A stretch of DNA of 64,000 nt from Leptospiraceae bacterium (GCA_024233865.1 JACKPA010000001.1:620001-684000), one strand, 5' to 3'; counted from the first letter of the stretch, positions 36,545 through 45,383 are shown. The notes: generated by a model from the sequence alone, not told the origin. Numbers and translations are program-made.

Positions 36545-37180
36545 TCAATTTACATATTCTGTTGCGGCATCAGTTAGTTTTGTATCAATTAAAATTGCGT
36601 CAGTAAGATTCGCCTTGGACAGGTTAGCTTCTGTCAGATTTGCTTTGGTCAAGTTTGCTTTGGTCAAGTTTGCTTTGGTCAAGTTTGCTTTGGTCAAGTT
36701 TGCTTTGGTCAAGTTTGCTTTGGTCAAGTTTGCTTTGGTCAAGTTTGCTTTGGTCAAGTTTGCTTCAGTTAAGTTTGACTTCGAAAGATTTGCTGCAATC
36801 AACTTTGCACCGCTCAAGTTTGCGCTTTTTAGATCTACACCTTTCAGCTTTGTACCTACTAATTTTGCACCTTTTAGATCAATACCGCTTAAATTTGTAC
36901 CATTTAGGTCTGCACCACTCAGTTTGGCTCCAATCAGGTTTGCATTACTTAGGTTTACGTCAATTAGTTTTGCGTCACTCAAGTTTACACCAATCAATTT
37001 TGCACTACTTAGGTTTATACCTTTCAGCTTTGTGCCACCCAAGTCTGCAAAAATCAAATTTGCATCACTCAGATCTACATTTTTTAGACTTATACCGCTC
37101 AAGTTTGCACCACTCAAGTCAGTTCCACTTAATTTCTTATCACCTTTTTTTATTCTTTGAACGTCATTTGAATTAGCCAT
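36545..37180 (-). CDS. Pentapeptide-repeat protein
   Basis: 211 residues, almost entirely A(D/N)LXX-type pentapeptides from about residue 17 onward (SGANL, SDANL, SGADL, then TKANL). Such proteins fold as a right-handed quadrilateral beta-helix; a few (Qnr, MfpA) mimic DNA and protect gyrase, most are uncharacterised. Eight consecutive TKANL units are identical in DNA (36642-36761), showing recent expansion. There is no signal peptide. It is 3 nt downstream of the HAD lipoprotein gene. Confidence 0.88.
   Translation of the reverse strand: MANSNDVQRIKKGDKKLSGTDLSGANLSGISLKNVDLSDANLIFADLGGTKLKGINLSSAKLIGVNLSDAKLIDVNLSNANLIGAKLSGADLNGTNLSGIDLKGAKLVGTKLKGVDLKSANLSGAKLIAANLSKSNLTEANLTKANLTKANLTKANLTKANLTKANLTKANLTKANLTKANLTEANLSKANLTDAILIDTKLTDAATEYVN
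36642..36761. repeat. Eight identical 15-bp tandem units in the pentapeptide gene
   Basis: The plus-strand unit is TTGGTCAAGTTTGCT, repeated eight times without a mismatch; flanking units (TTCAGTTAAGTTTGAC and GCTTCTGTCAGATT) have diverged. Units are 15 bp, so copy-number changes preserve the reading frame and lengthen the beta-helix. Confidence 0.9.
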
Positions 37181-37183
37181 ATT

Positions 37184-38134
37184 CTATTCCCTCTTTGTAT
37201 TTAAAAATTTAGTATTATAAAAAAGTCCATCATATTCTATGGGTGGTTTTCCACCATTGATCATTACTGCAACTGGCTTACTTACAGGAAGTTTTTGTTC
37301 AATGATATATTTCAAAAATGGAGCATCGGTCTGGTAACTATTTCCAAAGCCTGCAAGCACAAATACGTTTTTATACTTTTTTTCCTTTATTATATCCAAA
37401 ACAATTTTCTGTAAAGCCTTTGTTTTACCTTCCGCATAAGTTATGGGTTGTTTTATTTTATTTGTCAAAATTCCATCTTTATCTTCCAAATTAATTCCTC
37501 TGATTTGAGATTTGGGAATCTTTAAACTACCGGACGCTCCTTTTACAAAAAAATCGGGGCTTGCCGAAATGATATAAACCCTAAAGTCATCCTGCCCTAT
37601 CATTGAGTTTAAAATTTTAATACTTTCAGAAAAATAAAACTTTCTCAGAGTATTTTCAAAATAAATGGAAGTAAAGGTTTCTAGTTTTTTTTTATCTTGT
37701 CCTTGATAAATTTGAGCTATATATTGGTATGCAATTGCACTACCTTTTTTCGCTTCCATTTCTCTGTAATCTTTTTCAAATTTTGTAAATTCGTTTTTAT
37801 TGTATGATATAGAAAATCCATCTTCTATGGAGAGTTGTAGCAATCCCTTATAGACTGCCTTTCCGTCCTCTGTTAGTCCTTCGCTACAATCTCCTTTTAG
37901 TATCGTTCCATCAAAATCCCAAAAACTTAAAAATAGGCAATCGTATTGTTTTTGGCACAACGCTTGCCCTTCTTTTTTGAAGTCGAGAATTGCTTTTTTA
38001 GTTGTAAAAATTTTGGAAATAATTTCCTGCACATCAATATCAGATGAGAAAGACAATTCTTTTTTCTTGTCGCAAAATAGGAATACAAAGCCTATCAAAA
38101 AGATAATTATAATTTGTCTAAAGCAATCTTTCAT
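37184..38134 (-). CDS. HAD-superfamily phosphatase, predicted lipoprotein
   Basis: 316 residues. The N-terminus is a lipoprotein signal (IGFVFLFC). The HAD motif I is FWDFDGTIL (first Asp nucleophile), motif II is VYIISASPDFFV, and motif III/IV lie around GKTKAL and LAGFGNSYQTD. The layout resembles phosphoserine-phosphatase-like members of the HAD family. A lipid-anchored location is unusual for this group and suggests dephosphorylation of an external substrate. Confidence 0.75.
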   Translation of the reverse strand: MKDCFRQIIIIFLIGFVFLFCDKKKELSFSSDIDVQEIISKIFTTKKAILDFKKEGQALCQKQYDCLFLSFWDFDGTILKGDCSEGLTEDGKAVYKGLLQLSIEDGFSISYNKNEFTKFEKDYREMEAKKGSAIAYQYIAQIYQGQDKKKLETFTSIYFENTLRKFYFSESIKILNSMIGQDDFRVYIISASPDFFVKGASGSLKIPKSQIRGINLEDKDGILTNKIKQPITYAEGKTKALQKIVLDIIKEKKYKNVFVLAGFGNSYQTDAPFLKYIIEQKLPVSKPVAVMINGGKPPIEYDGLFYNTKFLNTKRE

Positions 38135-38149
38135 ATATCCTCTTTATGC

Positions 38150-40540
38150 TTAAGAATACACCAGGGCTTTTTTCTCCAAAAACTGTTTCAATCGGATTAC
38201 TTTTTTATTTTCTTGCTCTCTTTGTTCCACTATATCCAAATACTTTCTTGCTTTAGAGAAATTCCCTATATGAATATAAATTTCAGCAAGTTGGATAAGG
38301 TTTCTATTGTTTGCAGGGTCTCGAAGTTGGTATTTTTCTCCAAAGTCAGCTGCGAGTTCATACTTTTTGGTTTGCTTGTAAGCATAAGACATATAATACA
38401 AGAAATCGGTGTCTTGAGGTTTTAAATCTGTATAACGCTCTGCTAATACAATCGCTCTTTCAAAGCTTTTTACTTTGAGATAGAGTTTGGCAAGTTCTCG
38501 CAATGCATAGGGTTCGTTTTCTTGAATGAGTAAAACAGATTCCAATTTTGTCATGGTTTCTTTCCAATTACCTTTCCGGAAAGATTTTATACCTTCTTGG
38601 ATGAGTTTCTTTACTTCTTCCGATTGATATCCATTGAAAGAAGTCCCTGAATTCTCTTTAAACGCAATTCTCAAAAGGCTAAAATCATCAGTAAATTCAC
38701 CTACTCTCAGTATGGCTTTTTCAATATTTTCCACACACCCTTCCCCCTCTTCCACTCTTTTCAAAAAAGCGTTTTCATCTTCATTGATGATTCTCTCCAC
38801 TCCGTCACTTCCAATCATAATGTCGTCTCTGCCGTCGGAGCCTACAATAATCACATCTCCCGGACGAAGCTGAAATACCTTTATATAAAACGGATAGTTT
38901 CCCATCTCAGTAAAACCTATTTTTCTCAAGGATAATTCGTTTTCGATAAAATTAGCTTTCTTATTCCTATACAAAACAACCCATGGATGTTCTGCGTTGA
39001 TATAATAAACAGTTCCTGTTTCATCATCCACCAAACCTACGACCGCAGAAATAAACATAGAACCATCAAAAGACTGAAAAATATTATGCAATTCGACAAA
39101 ACACTCTTTTAGCCACCTCTCCGGGTGAAGGCTTTGGATTGCCCTCAAATTACCGGTTCTTGTTAGTATAGACTTAAATACCGTTCCTAATACCAGAGCA
39201 CCGCCGGCACCTTGGATAGACTTACCCATCGCATCAGCATTTAGGAAAACGGTGTACCTTCGATTTCGTAATTCTATGCCTTGGATACTACATAAATCTC
39301 CTCCGATTTCAAATTCTTTGTTTCTAAAAATGAATTTCTTTTTTTGTCTTTCCAAAACGTCTACCTTGATGTTGGTTGATATATTGCAAACCTCCGACAA
39401 GGGTTTTATCAAAAGTGAAGTCAAAAAATAGTCTCCGTCTTGTTGCTCCTTTATTTTTTTAATTTCTTGCAAATTGTTTTGAATTTCCAAGGTTTTTTGA
39501 TTGACTAGCTCTTCCAAATGATTTTGGTATTGGTACAAATCCCGCTTCATTTCAGAAAAAACGTCCCCCATTTGTCCTAGTTCATCAGTCCTGTGAAGTT
39601 CCAGGGATTGCTCTTTGTTTTTATCGATGTTTTTCATCGCATCATTCAAAACCTTTACGGCTTTTGTGATGTCACGAGAAAAAAGATTGGAGACGGCAAA
39701 AATACCGGCAAAAATAAGAGAGGCTACGATAAAAAAAGAACTCCACATTCGACTAGTAGACTCCGAAAGTTCTTTTTCATCAATCATTACCAAAAATTCT
39801 ATTTTTAAATTAGTCAGGTCTTTTGATTCGTAATTAACTTTAGTTATATAATAAGGTTTTCCTTCCCATGTAATTCTGGAATGGTTTTTTATCTGTTTAC
39901 CTGATTTTTGAATATAGTTTTTGATCATGGAGCTACTGCTCGTGAGGTGTTTGCCATTTTGAAAAATTGCCAATTGAATATTATCATTTCCGGATAATTT
40001 GTCCGTAAACTTATCATCAACAACCTGTCCGATAAGAATTGTTCCTTTATTTTTGAAAGGAGCCGTAACTCGAAAAGCCAAGCCACTGTGTCCCATTTCC
40101 AAGCAAGAAACAGAATTTCCTTTTAATGCGGATTGTATAATGGGTTGAGAACTTTTATCATCTCCAAAGTCACCTGGTCTATGGACTCGAAAGTAAACCC
40201 TACCAAATTTGTCCCCGATTTCAAAAATATTTAAATCATATTGAACTAAAATTTGCTTTAGATAAGGTAGGTTTTTATGAAATACTCTACGATCTTTTAA
40301 ACCTCTCTCGATAATAGAAAAAGAAATAGGATTTTTAAGTATTTCGGAAAGCAATAATTTGAGTTTTTGGTCTTTGTGCTCTAGTTCTTTTTGAAAAATA
40401 AGTGATTGTTCTTCTGCTCTCTTGTTTTGGGGTTCATTTTTTAGTTCATTGATAAAAACAAAAGAAGTCACAGTTAGTGCAACCAACAATAAAAGCTGAC
40501 TCGCACCCGAAATAAGAAATATTTTGTATTTAATGCTCAT
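38150..40540 (-). CDS. Sensor SpoIIE/PP2C phosphatase with HAMP and TPR repeats
   Basis: 796 residues from ATG 40540 (MSIKYKIFLISGASQ); the longer reading adds 33 residues upstream. Order: TM1 (about 5-30), extracytoplasmic CACHE-like sensor (about 35-265), TM2 (268-288), HAMP (289-337), coiled coil, PP2C/SpoIIE domain with GGDLCSI (413) and FLNADAMGKSIQGAGGALVL, VIIVGSDGRDDIM, DDFSLLRIAF, then TPR units (WKETMTKLESVLLIQENEPYAL and on). Such proteins dephosphorylate anti-anti-sigma factors and link outside signals to stress or motility regulation. Confidence 0.88.
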   Translation of the reverse strand: MSIKYKIFLISGASQLLLLVALTVTSFVFINELKNEPQNKRAEEQSLIFQKELEHKDQKLKLLLSEILKNPISFSIIERGLKDRRVFHKNLPYLKQILVQYDLNIFEIGDKFGRVYFRVHRPGDFGDDKSSQPIIQSALKGNSVSCLEMGHSGLAFRVTAPFKNKGTILIGQVVDDKFTDKLSGNDNIQLAIFQNGKHLTSSSSMIKNYIQKSGKQIKNHSRITWEGKPYYITKVNYESKDLTNLKIEFLVMIDEKELSESTSRMWSSFFIVASLIFAGIFAVSNLFSRDITKAVKVLNDAMKNIDKNKEQSLELHRTDELGQMGDVFSEMKRDLYQYQNHLEELVNQKTLEIQNNLQEIKKIKEQQDGDYFLTSLLIKPLSEVCNISTNIKVDVLERQKKKFIFRNKEFEIGGDLCSIQGIELRNRRYTVFLNADAMGKSIQGAGGALVLGTVFKSILTRTGNLRAIQSLHPERWLKECFVELHNIFQSFDGSMFISAVVGLVDDETGTVYYINAEHPWVVLYRNKKANFIENELSLRKIGFTEMGNYPFYIKVFQLRPGDVIIVGSDGRDDIMIGSDGVERIINEDENAFLKRVEEGEGCVENIEKAILRVGEFTDDFSLLRIAFKENSGTSFNGYQSEEVKKLIQEGIKSFRKGNWKETMTKLESVLLIQENEPYALRELAKLYLKVKSFERAIVLAERYTDLKPQDTDFLYYMSYAYKQTKKYELAADFGEKYQLRDPANNRNLIQLAEIYIHIGNFSKARKYLDIVEQREQENKKVIRLKQFLEKKALVYS

Positions 40541-40760
40541 TGTTTTTTTACCATTTCTATTTATACAACGATATTTATATAACAAAATGATTACGCTTTG
40601 GTTAAAAATAATCGGAATTAACGCTTTAGAAGAATACAAATATTTTTGGTTAAACTTTTAGTCTGTGACCCAACTATGGATGGAAAGCTCAACGGAATGT
40701 AGAGTTGTTATTTTGGATCAAAAATTGATGTTTTTGAGCTTTTTAAAGATACTTTCATCT

Positions 40761-41396
40761 TTAAAAAGGGTATTTTAAGCCTGAAAGTTCTGCAATTTGA
40801 ATCATACAATTATGTAAAAATTCATCCGGAGAATCTTGTTTGGAGAAGTACTGGGCTTTGCCAAAACGAATGATAACCTGCTTTCGCAAAAATCCTTTTT
40901 TGTAATCATAGCCGGCACATACAACCGCCAAAGGAGTGGAGGGCTTTCCAACAATAAACCTAAATCCTGGTAGCTTACCTTTTCCCATTTTACCATAATG
41001 ACGAGACTGCTCTGGAAAAAGTACCATTGCATTCCCGTCATAGAGCGTTTTTTTCGCTAGAGCAAGAGATTTTTTGCTTTTTTCGGGATTTTTCCTGTCT
41101 ATTGGAATTCCTCCTATCTTTAAAAAAAAACCGAAAAATACTGGTTTTGTTAATTCATCTTTGATAATACACCAAGCGTGCCTCTTTAATACTTTTACAA
41201 TCAATGGGTAGCCAATAGGGATATCATGATTACTGGAATGTTTAGAGAGAATTAACACTGGTCCTTCAATTTGGAGGTTTTCTTGGATTTCATAAGAGAT
41301 GTTAAAACGCAGCTTATAAAGAAAATTCCCCATAAAGTATAAAATATTAGAAGCCCATGCAGTTTTGCCAGGATGTGTTGAGTTATTTTGATTCAT
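40761..41396 (-). CDS. 1-acyl-glycerol-3-phosphate acyltransferase (PlsC-like)
   Basis: 211 residues. HSSNHD fits the catalytic H-x4-D motif; GGIPIDRKNPEKS is block II and LFPEQSRHYGKMGKGKLPGF is block III, where FPEGTR is usual (EQ replaces EG). It should acylate lysophosphatidic acid or a related acceptor at the membrane. An N-terminal hydrophobic stretch (about 16-30) may anchor it. Confidence 0.86.
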   Translation of the reverse strand: MNQNNSTHPGKTAWASNILYFMGNFLYKLRFNISYEIQENLQIEGPVLILSKHSSNHDIPIGYPLIVKVLKRHAWCIIKDELTKPVFFGFFLKIGGIPIDRKNPEKSKKSLALAKKTLYDGNAMVLFPEQSRHYGKMGKGKLPGFRFIVGKPSTPLAVVCAGYDYKKGFLRKQVIIRFGKAQYFSKQDSPDEFLHNCMIQIAELSGLKYPF

Positions 41397-41521
41397 AAAG
41401 ATAAGTTTTTTCCTTATGTATTCCCTTTTATGGCTTGTAAACTGTCAAATTCTTTTTTCTTAGCCGAAATCTCGTTCACAAACCGATAAATTGAAATTTT
41501 TTATTTAAAGAAAAAAATGTA

Positions 41522-41551
41522 TTGAAAATGCCAATAGTGCTTAACTTTATA
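41522..41551 (+). promoter_or_regulatory. Possible sigma-70-like promoter for the small basic ORF
   Basis: TTGAAA (41522-41527), 18-nt spacer, TTTATA (41546-41551), about 36 nt before the ATG at 41587. In DNA this AT-rich such matches occur by chance. Confidence 0.3.
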
Positions 41552-41586
41552 GGTACAATAAAATTAGGAATATCAGGTGAATTAAA

Positions 41587-41688
41587 ATGGGGAAAGAAAA
41601 AGAAACAAAAAAAGATATCAAAAAGAAGCCTACTAAATCCTTAAAAGAAAAAAGGACTGAGAAAAAGGAAAAAAAGGCAAAAAAATAA
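41587..41688 (+). CDS. Small lysine-rich protein
   Basis: 33 residues: MGKEKETKKDIKKKPTKSLK then EKRTEKKEKKAKK. Nearly half lysine, no hydrophobic core. AGGTGA stands about 7 nt before the ATG and a promoter-like pair further upstream. Its function is unknown; such tails resemble nucleic-acid-binding small proteins. It stands alone between plsC-like and tRNA-Arg, on the opposite strand to both. Confidence 0.5.
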   Translation: MGKEKETKKDIKKKPTKSLKEKRTEKKEKKAKK

Positions 41689-41732
41689 AATAACTCAAGC
41701 TTTTTACAAGGGGGCATAATCTATGAAATATT

Positions 41733-41805
41733 GCTCCCGACAGGACTCGAACCTGTGGCCCTTTGTTTAGGAAACAAATGCTCTATCCACCTGAGCTACG
41801 GGAGC
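41733..41805 (-). tRNA. tRNA-Arg (CCU)
   Basis: 73 nt. Acceptor GCTCCCG pairs with CGGGAGC; D arm GCTCAGGTGGATAGAGC; anticodon arm TTTGT-TTCCTAA-ACAAA, giving anticodon CCT; T arm CAGGTTCGAGTCCTG. CCA is not encoded. Confidence 0.95.
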
Positions 41806-41820
41806 TAAAAAAGTGCGTTT

Positions 41821-42462
41821 TTAAGCCTTATTTTTCTTTTGTTGGTTCACGATCCTCTGAAAGTCAACGATATTGTTGATGGTTATTTCATCTACTTTTA
41901 CTTCAAGCTTATTCATTTTTTTCCAAGCTTGTAGTTGTTTCTGAACTTCTCGCGGAGGTTGTCCACACCAATTAGCTATTTCTTCTGCAGTGGTTTTTAA
42001 AACAACCTGTTTTTGAACTGTGTTAGGATATTGTTTTTCCCACAACATTAAAAATACGTCTGCTATTTTTCCAAGTATATCTTCATTAAGAAGGATCATC
42101 AACCTTCTTTTTGCATCATAAATTCTTGTGGAAAATAATGTCAAAACCCTTAAAGCTAATTGTGGGTTTCTGGTCATTAATTGGTCAAAATTAGCTCTAT
42201 TAAAGTTCAAAACCTTTACCTCGTCTATGGCAACAGCTGTAGCTGACCTTGGTGCTTCTTCCAAAATAGCCATTTCACCAAAAATATCACCTGTCTCCAA
42301 AACATCTAAAGTTTTAATCGACTTTCCCACAGTTTTAGTAATTCTAACCTTGCCTTCTTGGATAAAGTAAAAGTCATTTCCCGGTTCATATTCACAAAAT
42401 ATAATTTCATTTGCTGAATACGTTTTCCCAAATTTGTTAAACATTGCTGCTAGCATTTCCAT
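41821..42462 (-). CDS. Crp/Fnr-type cyclic-nucleotide-binding regulator
   Basis: 213 residues. A cNMP-binding beta-roll (YEPGNDFYFIQEGKVRITK, GDIFGEMAILEEAPRSATAVAI) with the conserved E and R of the phosphate pocket, a long helix (VLTLFSTRIYDAKRRLMILL) and a C-terminal segment resembling a winged helix (TAEEIANWCGQPPREVQKQL). It probably regulates transcription in response to a ligand, with cAMP only one possibility. It lies 4 nt downstream of a second cNMP-binding gene. Confidence 0.82.
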   Translation of the reverse strand: MEMLAAMFNKFGKTYSANEIIFCEYEPGNDFYFIQEGKVRITKTVGKSIKTLDVLETGDIFGEMAILEEAPRSATAVAIDEVKVLNFNRANFDQLMTRNPQLALRVLTLFSTRIYDAKRRLMILLNEDILGKIADVFLMLWEKQYPNTVQKQVVLKTTAEEIANWCGQPPREVQKQLQAWKKMNKLEVKVDEITINNIVDFQRIVNQQKKNKA

Positions 42463-42466
42463 AATA

Positions 42467-43501
42467 TTACCCTTTTAGTTGAGCCGCTTTTTTTCGAGCT
42501 TCCAAAGTAAATTGATCTCCCGGGGGCATCATTGCAACCTTATTGTATAACAAAATTGCCTTATCCACATCATTCCTTTGTTCGGAAATCTGAGCCAAAT
42601 TTAAAATTGCTTCTTTCACCTTTTCGCCCTTAGGGAAATTTTTTACATATAGAGATAAAGTAGTATAAGAAGCATCTGTTTTACCAAGGTTTTTTTGGCA
42701 AATTCCATAATAAAAATTTGCTTGCCCTTGTAATTTTGCTTCTTCCGGAGTTGCAACTTGTTTTTCCACCAAAGATTTATAAATAGGAAAAGCTTCATTA
42801 AAATTCTTTGAATTAAAAAACTTTAATCCTTTGTTAAAAAGGTCTTTAAAGGACAACGAACTTTCTTGAATTTGAGAAGCAGAAGCAGGTCCACCTGAAT
42901 CCGAACGAGCAGTAGGTTTTTCAACCTCATACACTAATGGAGGCAGGTGAGTAGGAAAAGGACTGTTCTTTTCAGCTAAATTTAAGAGTTCCTGTGCTCT
43001 TTGAGAATATTTACCCCCCGGGTAATGATGTAAATAACGCTTGAATGCGTAAATGGCGTGTCCGAACTCCTCATTTTGGTAAAATACCTCTCCCACATTC
43101 ATCAATTCATAAGACGGGGAGCGTGCTTCTGCCAATTGACCCAATTGCTCACGCACCTTGCTATGAATTTGTCTCAACTGATTCGAGAAAACTTTCATCA
43201 TTTTTAATATCAAATGAGTTTTGTTTGCTACGAACTCTTCAAAATCATAATATTTAAAAACCAAAACGGAAGAATTCATTAAAACTTGGGCTGTTTCTTC
43301 TCTAGGATATTTACCTAGGGCTGATTTAACGCCAAAAAATTCTCCTTTTTTAACTTCTTCTTTTACTTCAACATGATTATCTATGGAAGTATAACTCAAA
43401 GCAATTCTTCCATTTTGTAAAACAAAGATTTCTTCTGCTTTATCCTTTTCAAAATATATGATGGATCCCGCTTTATACGTTCTTATAACTGGTCCAGCCA
43501 A
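42467..43501 (-). CDS. Cyclic-nucleotide-binding domain plus TPR repeats
   Basis: 344 residues: an N-terminal cNMP-binding fold (SIIYFEKDKAEEIFVLQNGRIALSY, KKGEFFGVKSALGKYPREETAQVL), a linking helix (~105-130), then TPR-like units for the rest (AIYAFKRYLHHYPGGKYSQRAQELL, FYYGICQKNLGKTDASYTTL, NLAQISEQRNDVDKAILLYNKV). There is no DNA-binding domain, so it may act as a ligand-dependent scaffold. It is the first gene of a two-gene unit with the regulator. Confidence 0.8.
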   Translation of the reverse strand: MAGPVIRTYKAGSIIYFEKDKAEEIFVLQNGRIALSYTSIDNHVEVKEEVKKGEFFGVKSALGKYPREETAQVLMNSSVLVFKYYDFEEFVANKTHLILKMMKVFSNQLRQIHSKVREQLGQLAEARSPSYELMNVGEVFYQNEEFGHAIYAFKRYLHHYPGGKYSQRAQELLNLAEKNSPFPTHLPPLVYEVEKPTARSDSGGPASASQIQESSLSFKDLFNKGLKFFNSKNFNEAFPIYKSLVEKQVATPEEAKLQGQANFYYGICQKNLGKTDASYTTLSLYVKNFPKGEKVKEAILNLAQISEQRNDVDKAILLYNKVAMMPPGDQFTLEARKKAAQLKG

Positions 43502-43537
43502 CTTTACTTACCTTTTATCCGAATTTATATAGATATG

Positions 43538-44152
43538 TTATTTATACTTAAGCAATTTATTTGGGTCAACTGGTTTTTTTCCACGATTGATCTGAAAATA
43601 AAGACCTTTGTGTTTAACGAGAGTTCCGATCAAAACTCCCTTTTTAACGCTTTGCTCTTCATCTACATATATTTCATCTAAATTTCCATAAACAGTTGAA
43701 TATCCATTGTTATGCTCTATGATAATATACTTTTCATACCCATCCATATAATCTTTGACAACTACTTTTCCATCTAGCGGAGAAATTACTTCACCAAACT
43801 CATCTGGCTGAAAAAGTATTCCTTTATGGGGTCTTTCCGGATTATCCGAAAAGCTTTTATGGATAGGTTTATTTAAAAATCTACCCCTTTTTCTTCTTTT
43901 TTTATAAATAGTATAACGAGATCGTTTATCTCTTTTAATACGTTTAGTTTTGCTTCTTACGATTCCCCTATCCAAAGAAGGTTTGCTTATTTTTTGTTTT
44001 TTGTTTTTTTGTAATTCTTGTAGTAATTGTTTATAATGCTCTTCTTCTGAGTACATATAATTTTTTATGGGAGGTTCATTGTGGGTAGAAAATACATTGA
44101 TTGGCAAAAACAAAATTATTATAGTAAAAGTTATAAAAAACTTTAAAATCAT
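43538..44152 (-). CDS. Degenerate LytM/M23-domain exported protein
   Basis: 204 residues from ATG 44152 (AGGA 8 nt upstream; signal peptide MILKFFITFTIIILFLPINVF). After a very basic linker (about 50-95) comes an M23/LytM fold: HKGILFQPDEFGEVISPLDGKV, IIIEHNNGYSTVYGNLDEI, GTLVKHKGLYFQINRGKKPVDP. Active M23 enzymes carry H-x3-D and H-x-H zinc sites; here the Asp is Leu, YAHL is YGNL and LHFE is LYFQ. Only one ligand remains, so it is probably a non-catalytic regulator of cell-wall amidases, like EnvC or NlpD. Confidence 0.8.
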   Translation of the reverse strand: MILKFFITFTIIILFLPINVFSTHNEPPIKNYMYSEEEHYKQLLQELQKNKKQKISKPSLDRGIVRSKTKRIKRDKRSRYTIYKKRRKRGRFLNKPIHKSFSDNPERPHKGILFQPDEFGEVISPLDGKVVVKDYMDGYEKYIIIEHNNGYSTVYGNLDEIYVDEEQSVKKGVLIGTLVKHKGLYFQINRGKKPVDPNKLLKYK

Positions 44153-44296
44153 TCTAATTTTCCTATTATATATAAATATTTTTATTAAACTAGAATGATT
44201 TGAAATACTGAAATACCATAAATATGTCCACAATTATTTACAGTTTATTTACAGAAAGCGTAAAAAAATAATTTCATGGTTTTCCCTTAGATAAAG

Positions 44297-44911
44297 CTAT
44301 GCCAACTGCTGCGCATGAATTGAATCGACAATATATTGAAATATACCTAAAATTTTGGGTAAGTCATTGAGAAAATAACGTTCTCTATCAATTAAAACAA
44401 TTTTATTCTCTAATTTTAGAAAAACCCAATCAAACGCATTGGTTACAGCACCATAAATTGTTTCATAGGGTTCATTCATATCTTGGTTAAAGAGTCTTGC
44501 CGCATACATTTCAGCAGCACATTGGGCATATCCTTCCTCTATGACACCATTTTTTGCTTCTACCATGCAGAAAATGGGTGCCTCAACGCTTGATTTTTGA
44601 GCTTTTGCACTAATCATAAAATCAGGATTTCCCTGTAAGTCTTTGTTGCCCTCTATGTTAAGTGCATAGCCGGAAAAAATACCAATTTGGGGGTTTTTTC
44701 TTCTTATTTCTTTGATAATAGGGTAAATAATTGCCTCTGACTTTGCTTTCTCAGTCATTAAGGGAATCTCTTTTGCCTCTTGCAAATCATCTTTAAGCCT
44801 TTGGCTTGCTTCCTTATGCTCAATAGCAATATTATTGAACAAAAAAACGTCTTTTTGTTCTATATTATAGTCCTTTTTTAGTTTCGCAAAAGTGAAGTTC
44901 GAATACGCCAT
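44297..44911 (-). CDS. PD-(D/E)XK-like nuclease-fold protein, unknown role
   Basis: 204 residues. The strand pair GNPDFMISAKA and IFCMVEAKNGVIEEGYAQCAAEM has the PD..(8-20)..E-x-K pattern of the restriction-endonuclease-like superfamily, followed by a helix with Q. Similar single-domain proteins are common in cyanobacteria and leptospires and have no known target. No methylase or partner gene is adjacent. Confidence 0.65.
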   Translation of the reverse strand: MAYSNFTFAKLKKDYNIEQKDVFLFNNIAIEHKEASQRLKDDLQEAKEIPLMTEKAKSEAIIYPIIKEIRRKNPQIGIFSGYALNIEGNKDLQGNPDFMISAKAQKSSVEAPIFCMVEAKNGVIEEGYAQCAAEMYAARLFNQDMNEPYETIYGAVTNAFDWVFLKLENKIVLIDRERYFLNDLPKILGIFQYIVDSIHAQQLA

Positions 44912-45007
44912 AGGCTTTGTTTTCCTTCAACCTAAGATTATATGAAAAGTATTATTTTGCAAGGAAAAATAGTATTTGACAACTATAATAGAGTTTATAT
45001 AAAAGGA

Positions 45008-45079
45008 AGATGTATAACAGTCGTTTTGGACGTTCGGTGCTAAGGTGAAACGCTAACATTTGCACGCTGTTATGCATCT
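45008..45079. repeat. 72-nt imperfect palindrome, attC-like
   Basis: AGATGTATAACAG (45008-45020) pairs with CTGTTATGCATCT (45067-45079), 12 of 13 matching, around a 46-nt GC-richer centre that contains a smaller GTGC/GCAC pair. The TATAAC...GTTATGC ends resemble the simple sites of integron attC elements. It lies 16 nt beyond the hisE stop. It could also be an unrelated repeat or terminator. Confidence 0.4.
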
Positions 45080-45095
45080 CTTTTTCTTTCTTACC

Positions 45096-45383
45096 TCAAG
45101 ATTTTTTATTATGTCGGATTTGAAGTTCTTTCTCTATATCTGATATGGAAAAATTTTTTTCAACAAGCAGCACCTGTAAATGAAATATAAGGTCTGCAAT
45201 TTCGTGTATCAGTTCTTGTTTATCGGTATTTTTGGCAGCAATAATTACTTCGCCACTCTCTTCACCGACTTTTTTAAGTATTTTATCCAAACCTTTTTGA
45301 AAAAGTTTTGAAGTGTAAGAGTTTTCCGGTAGTTCTAATTTTCTCTTTTTTAATAATTCTTCTAATTCTAAAAAAAACTGCAT
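45096..45383 (-). CDS. hisE: Phosphoribosyl-ATP diphosphatase
   Basis: 95 residues. It performs the second step of histidine synthesis, PR-ATP to PR-AMP. The MazG/HisE-type metal site is clear: SYTSKLFQKGLDKILKKVGEESGEVIIAAKN (the KVGEE-x2-E motif) and ELIHEIADLIFHLQVLL. It is monocistronic; no other his genes are in the window. Confidence 0.92.
   Translation of the reverse strand: MQFFLELEELLKKRKLELPENSYTSKLFQKGLDKILKKVGEESGEVIIAAKNTDKQELIHEIADLIFHLQVLLVEKNFSISDIEKELQIRHNKKS

Noticed and set aside
36642..36761. CRISPR-like regular repeats
   Set aside because: The units are contiguous, without spacers, and encode pentapeptides in a single open frame.
36615..37176. Two long plus-strand frames (181 and 178 codons) antisense to the pentapeptide-repeat gene
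   Set aside because: They are by-products of the 15-bp periodic sequence; the products are low-complexity (FALVK, LLWSS runs) and lack ribosome sites.
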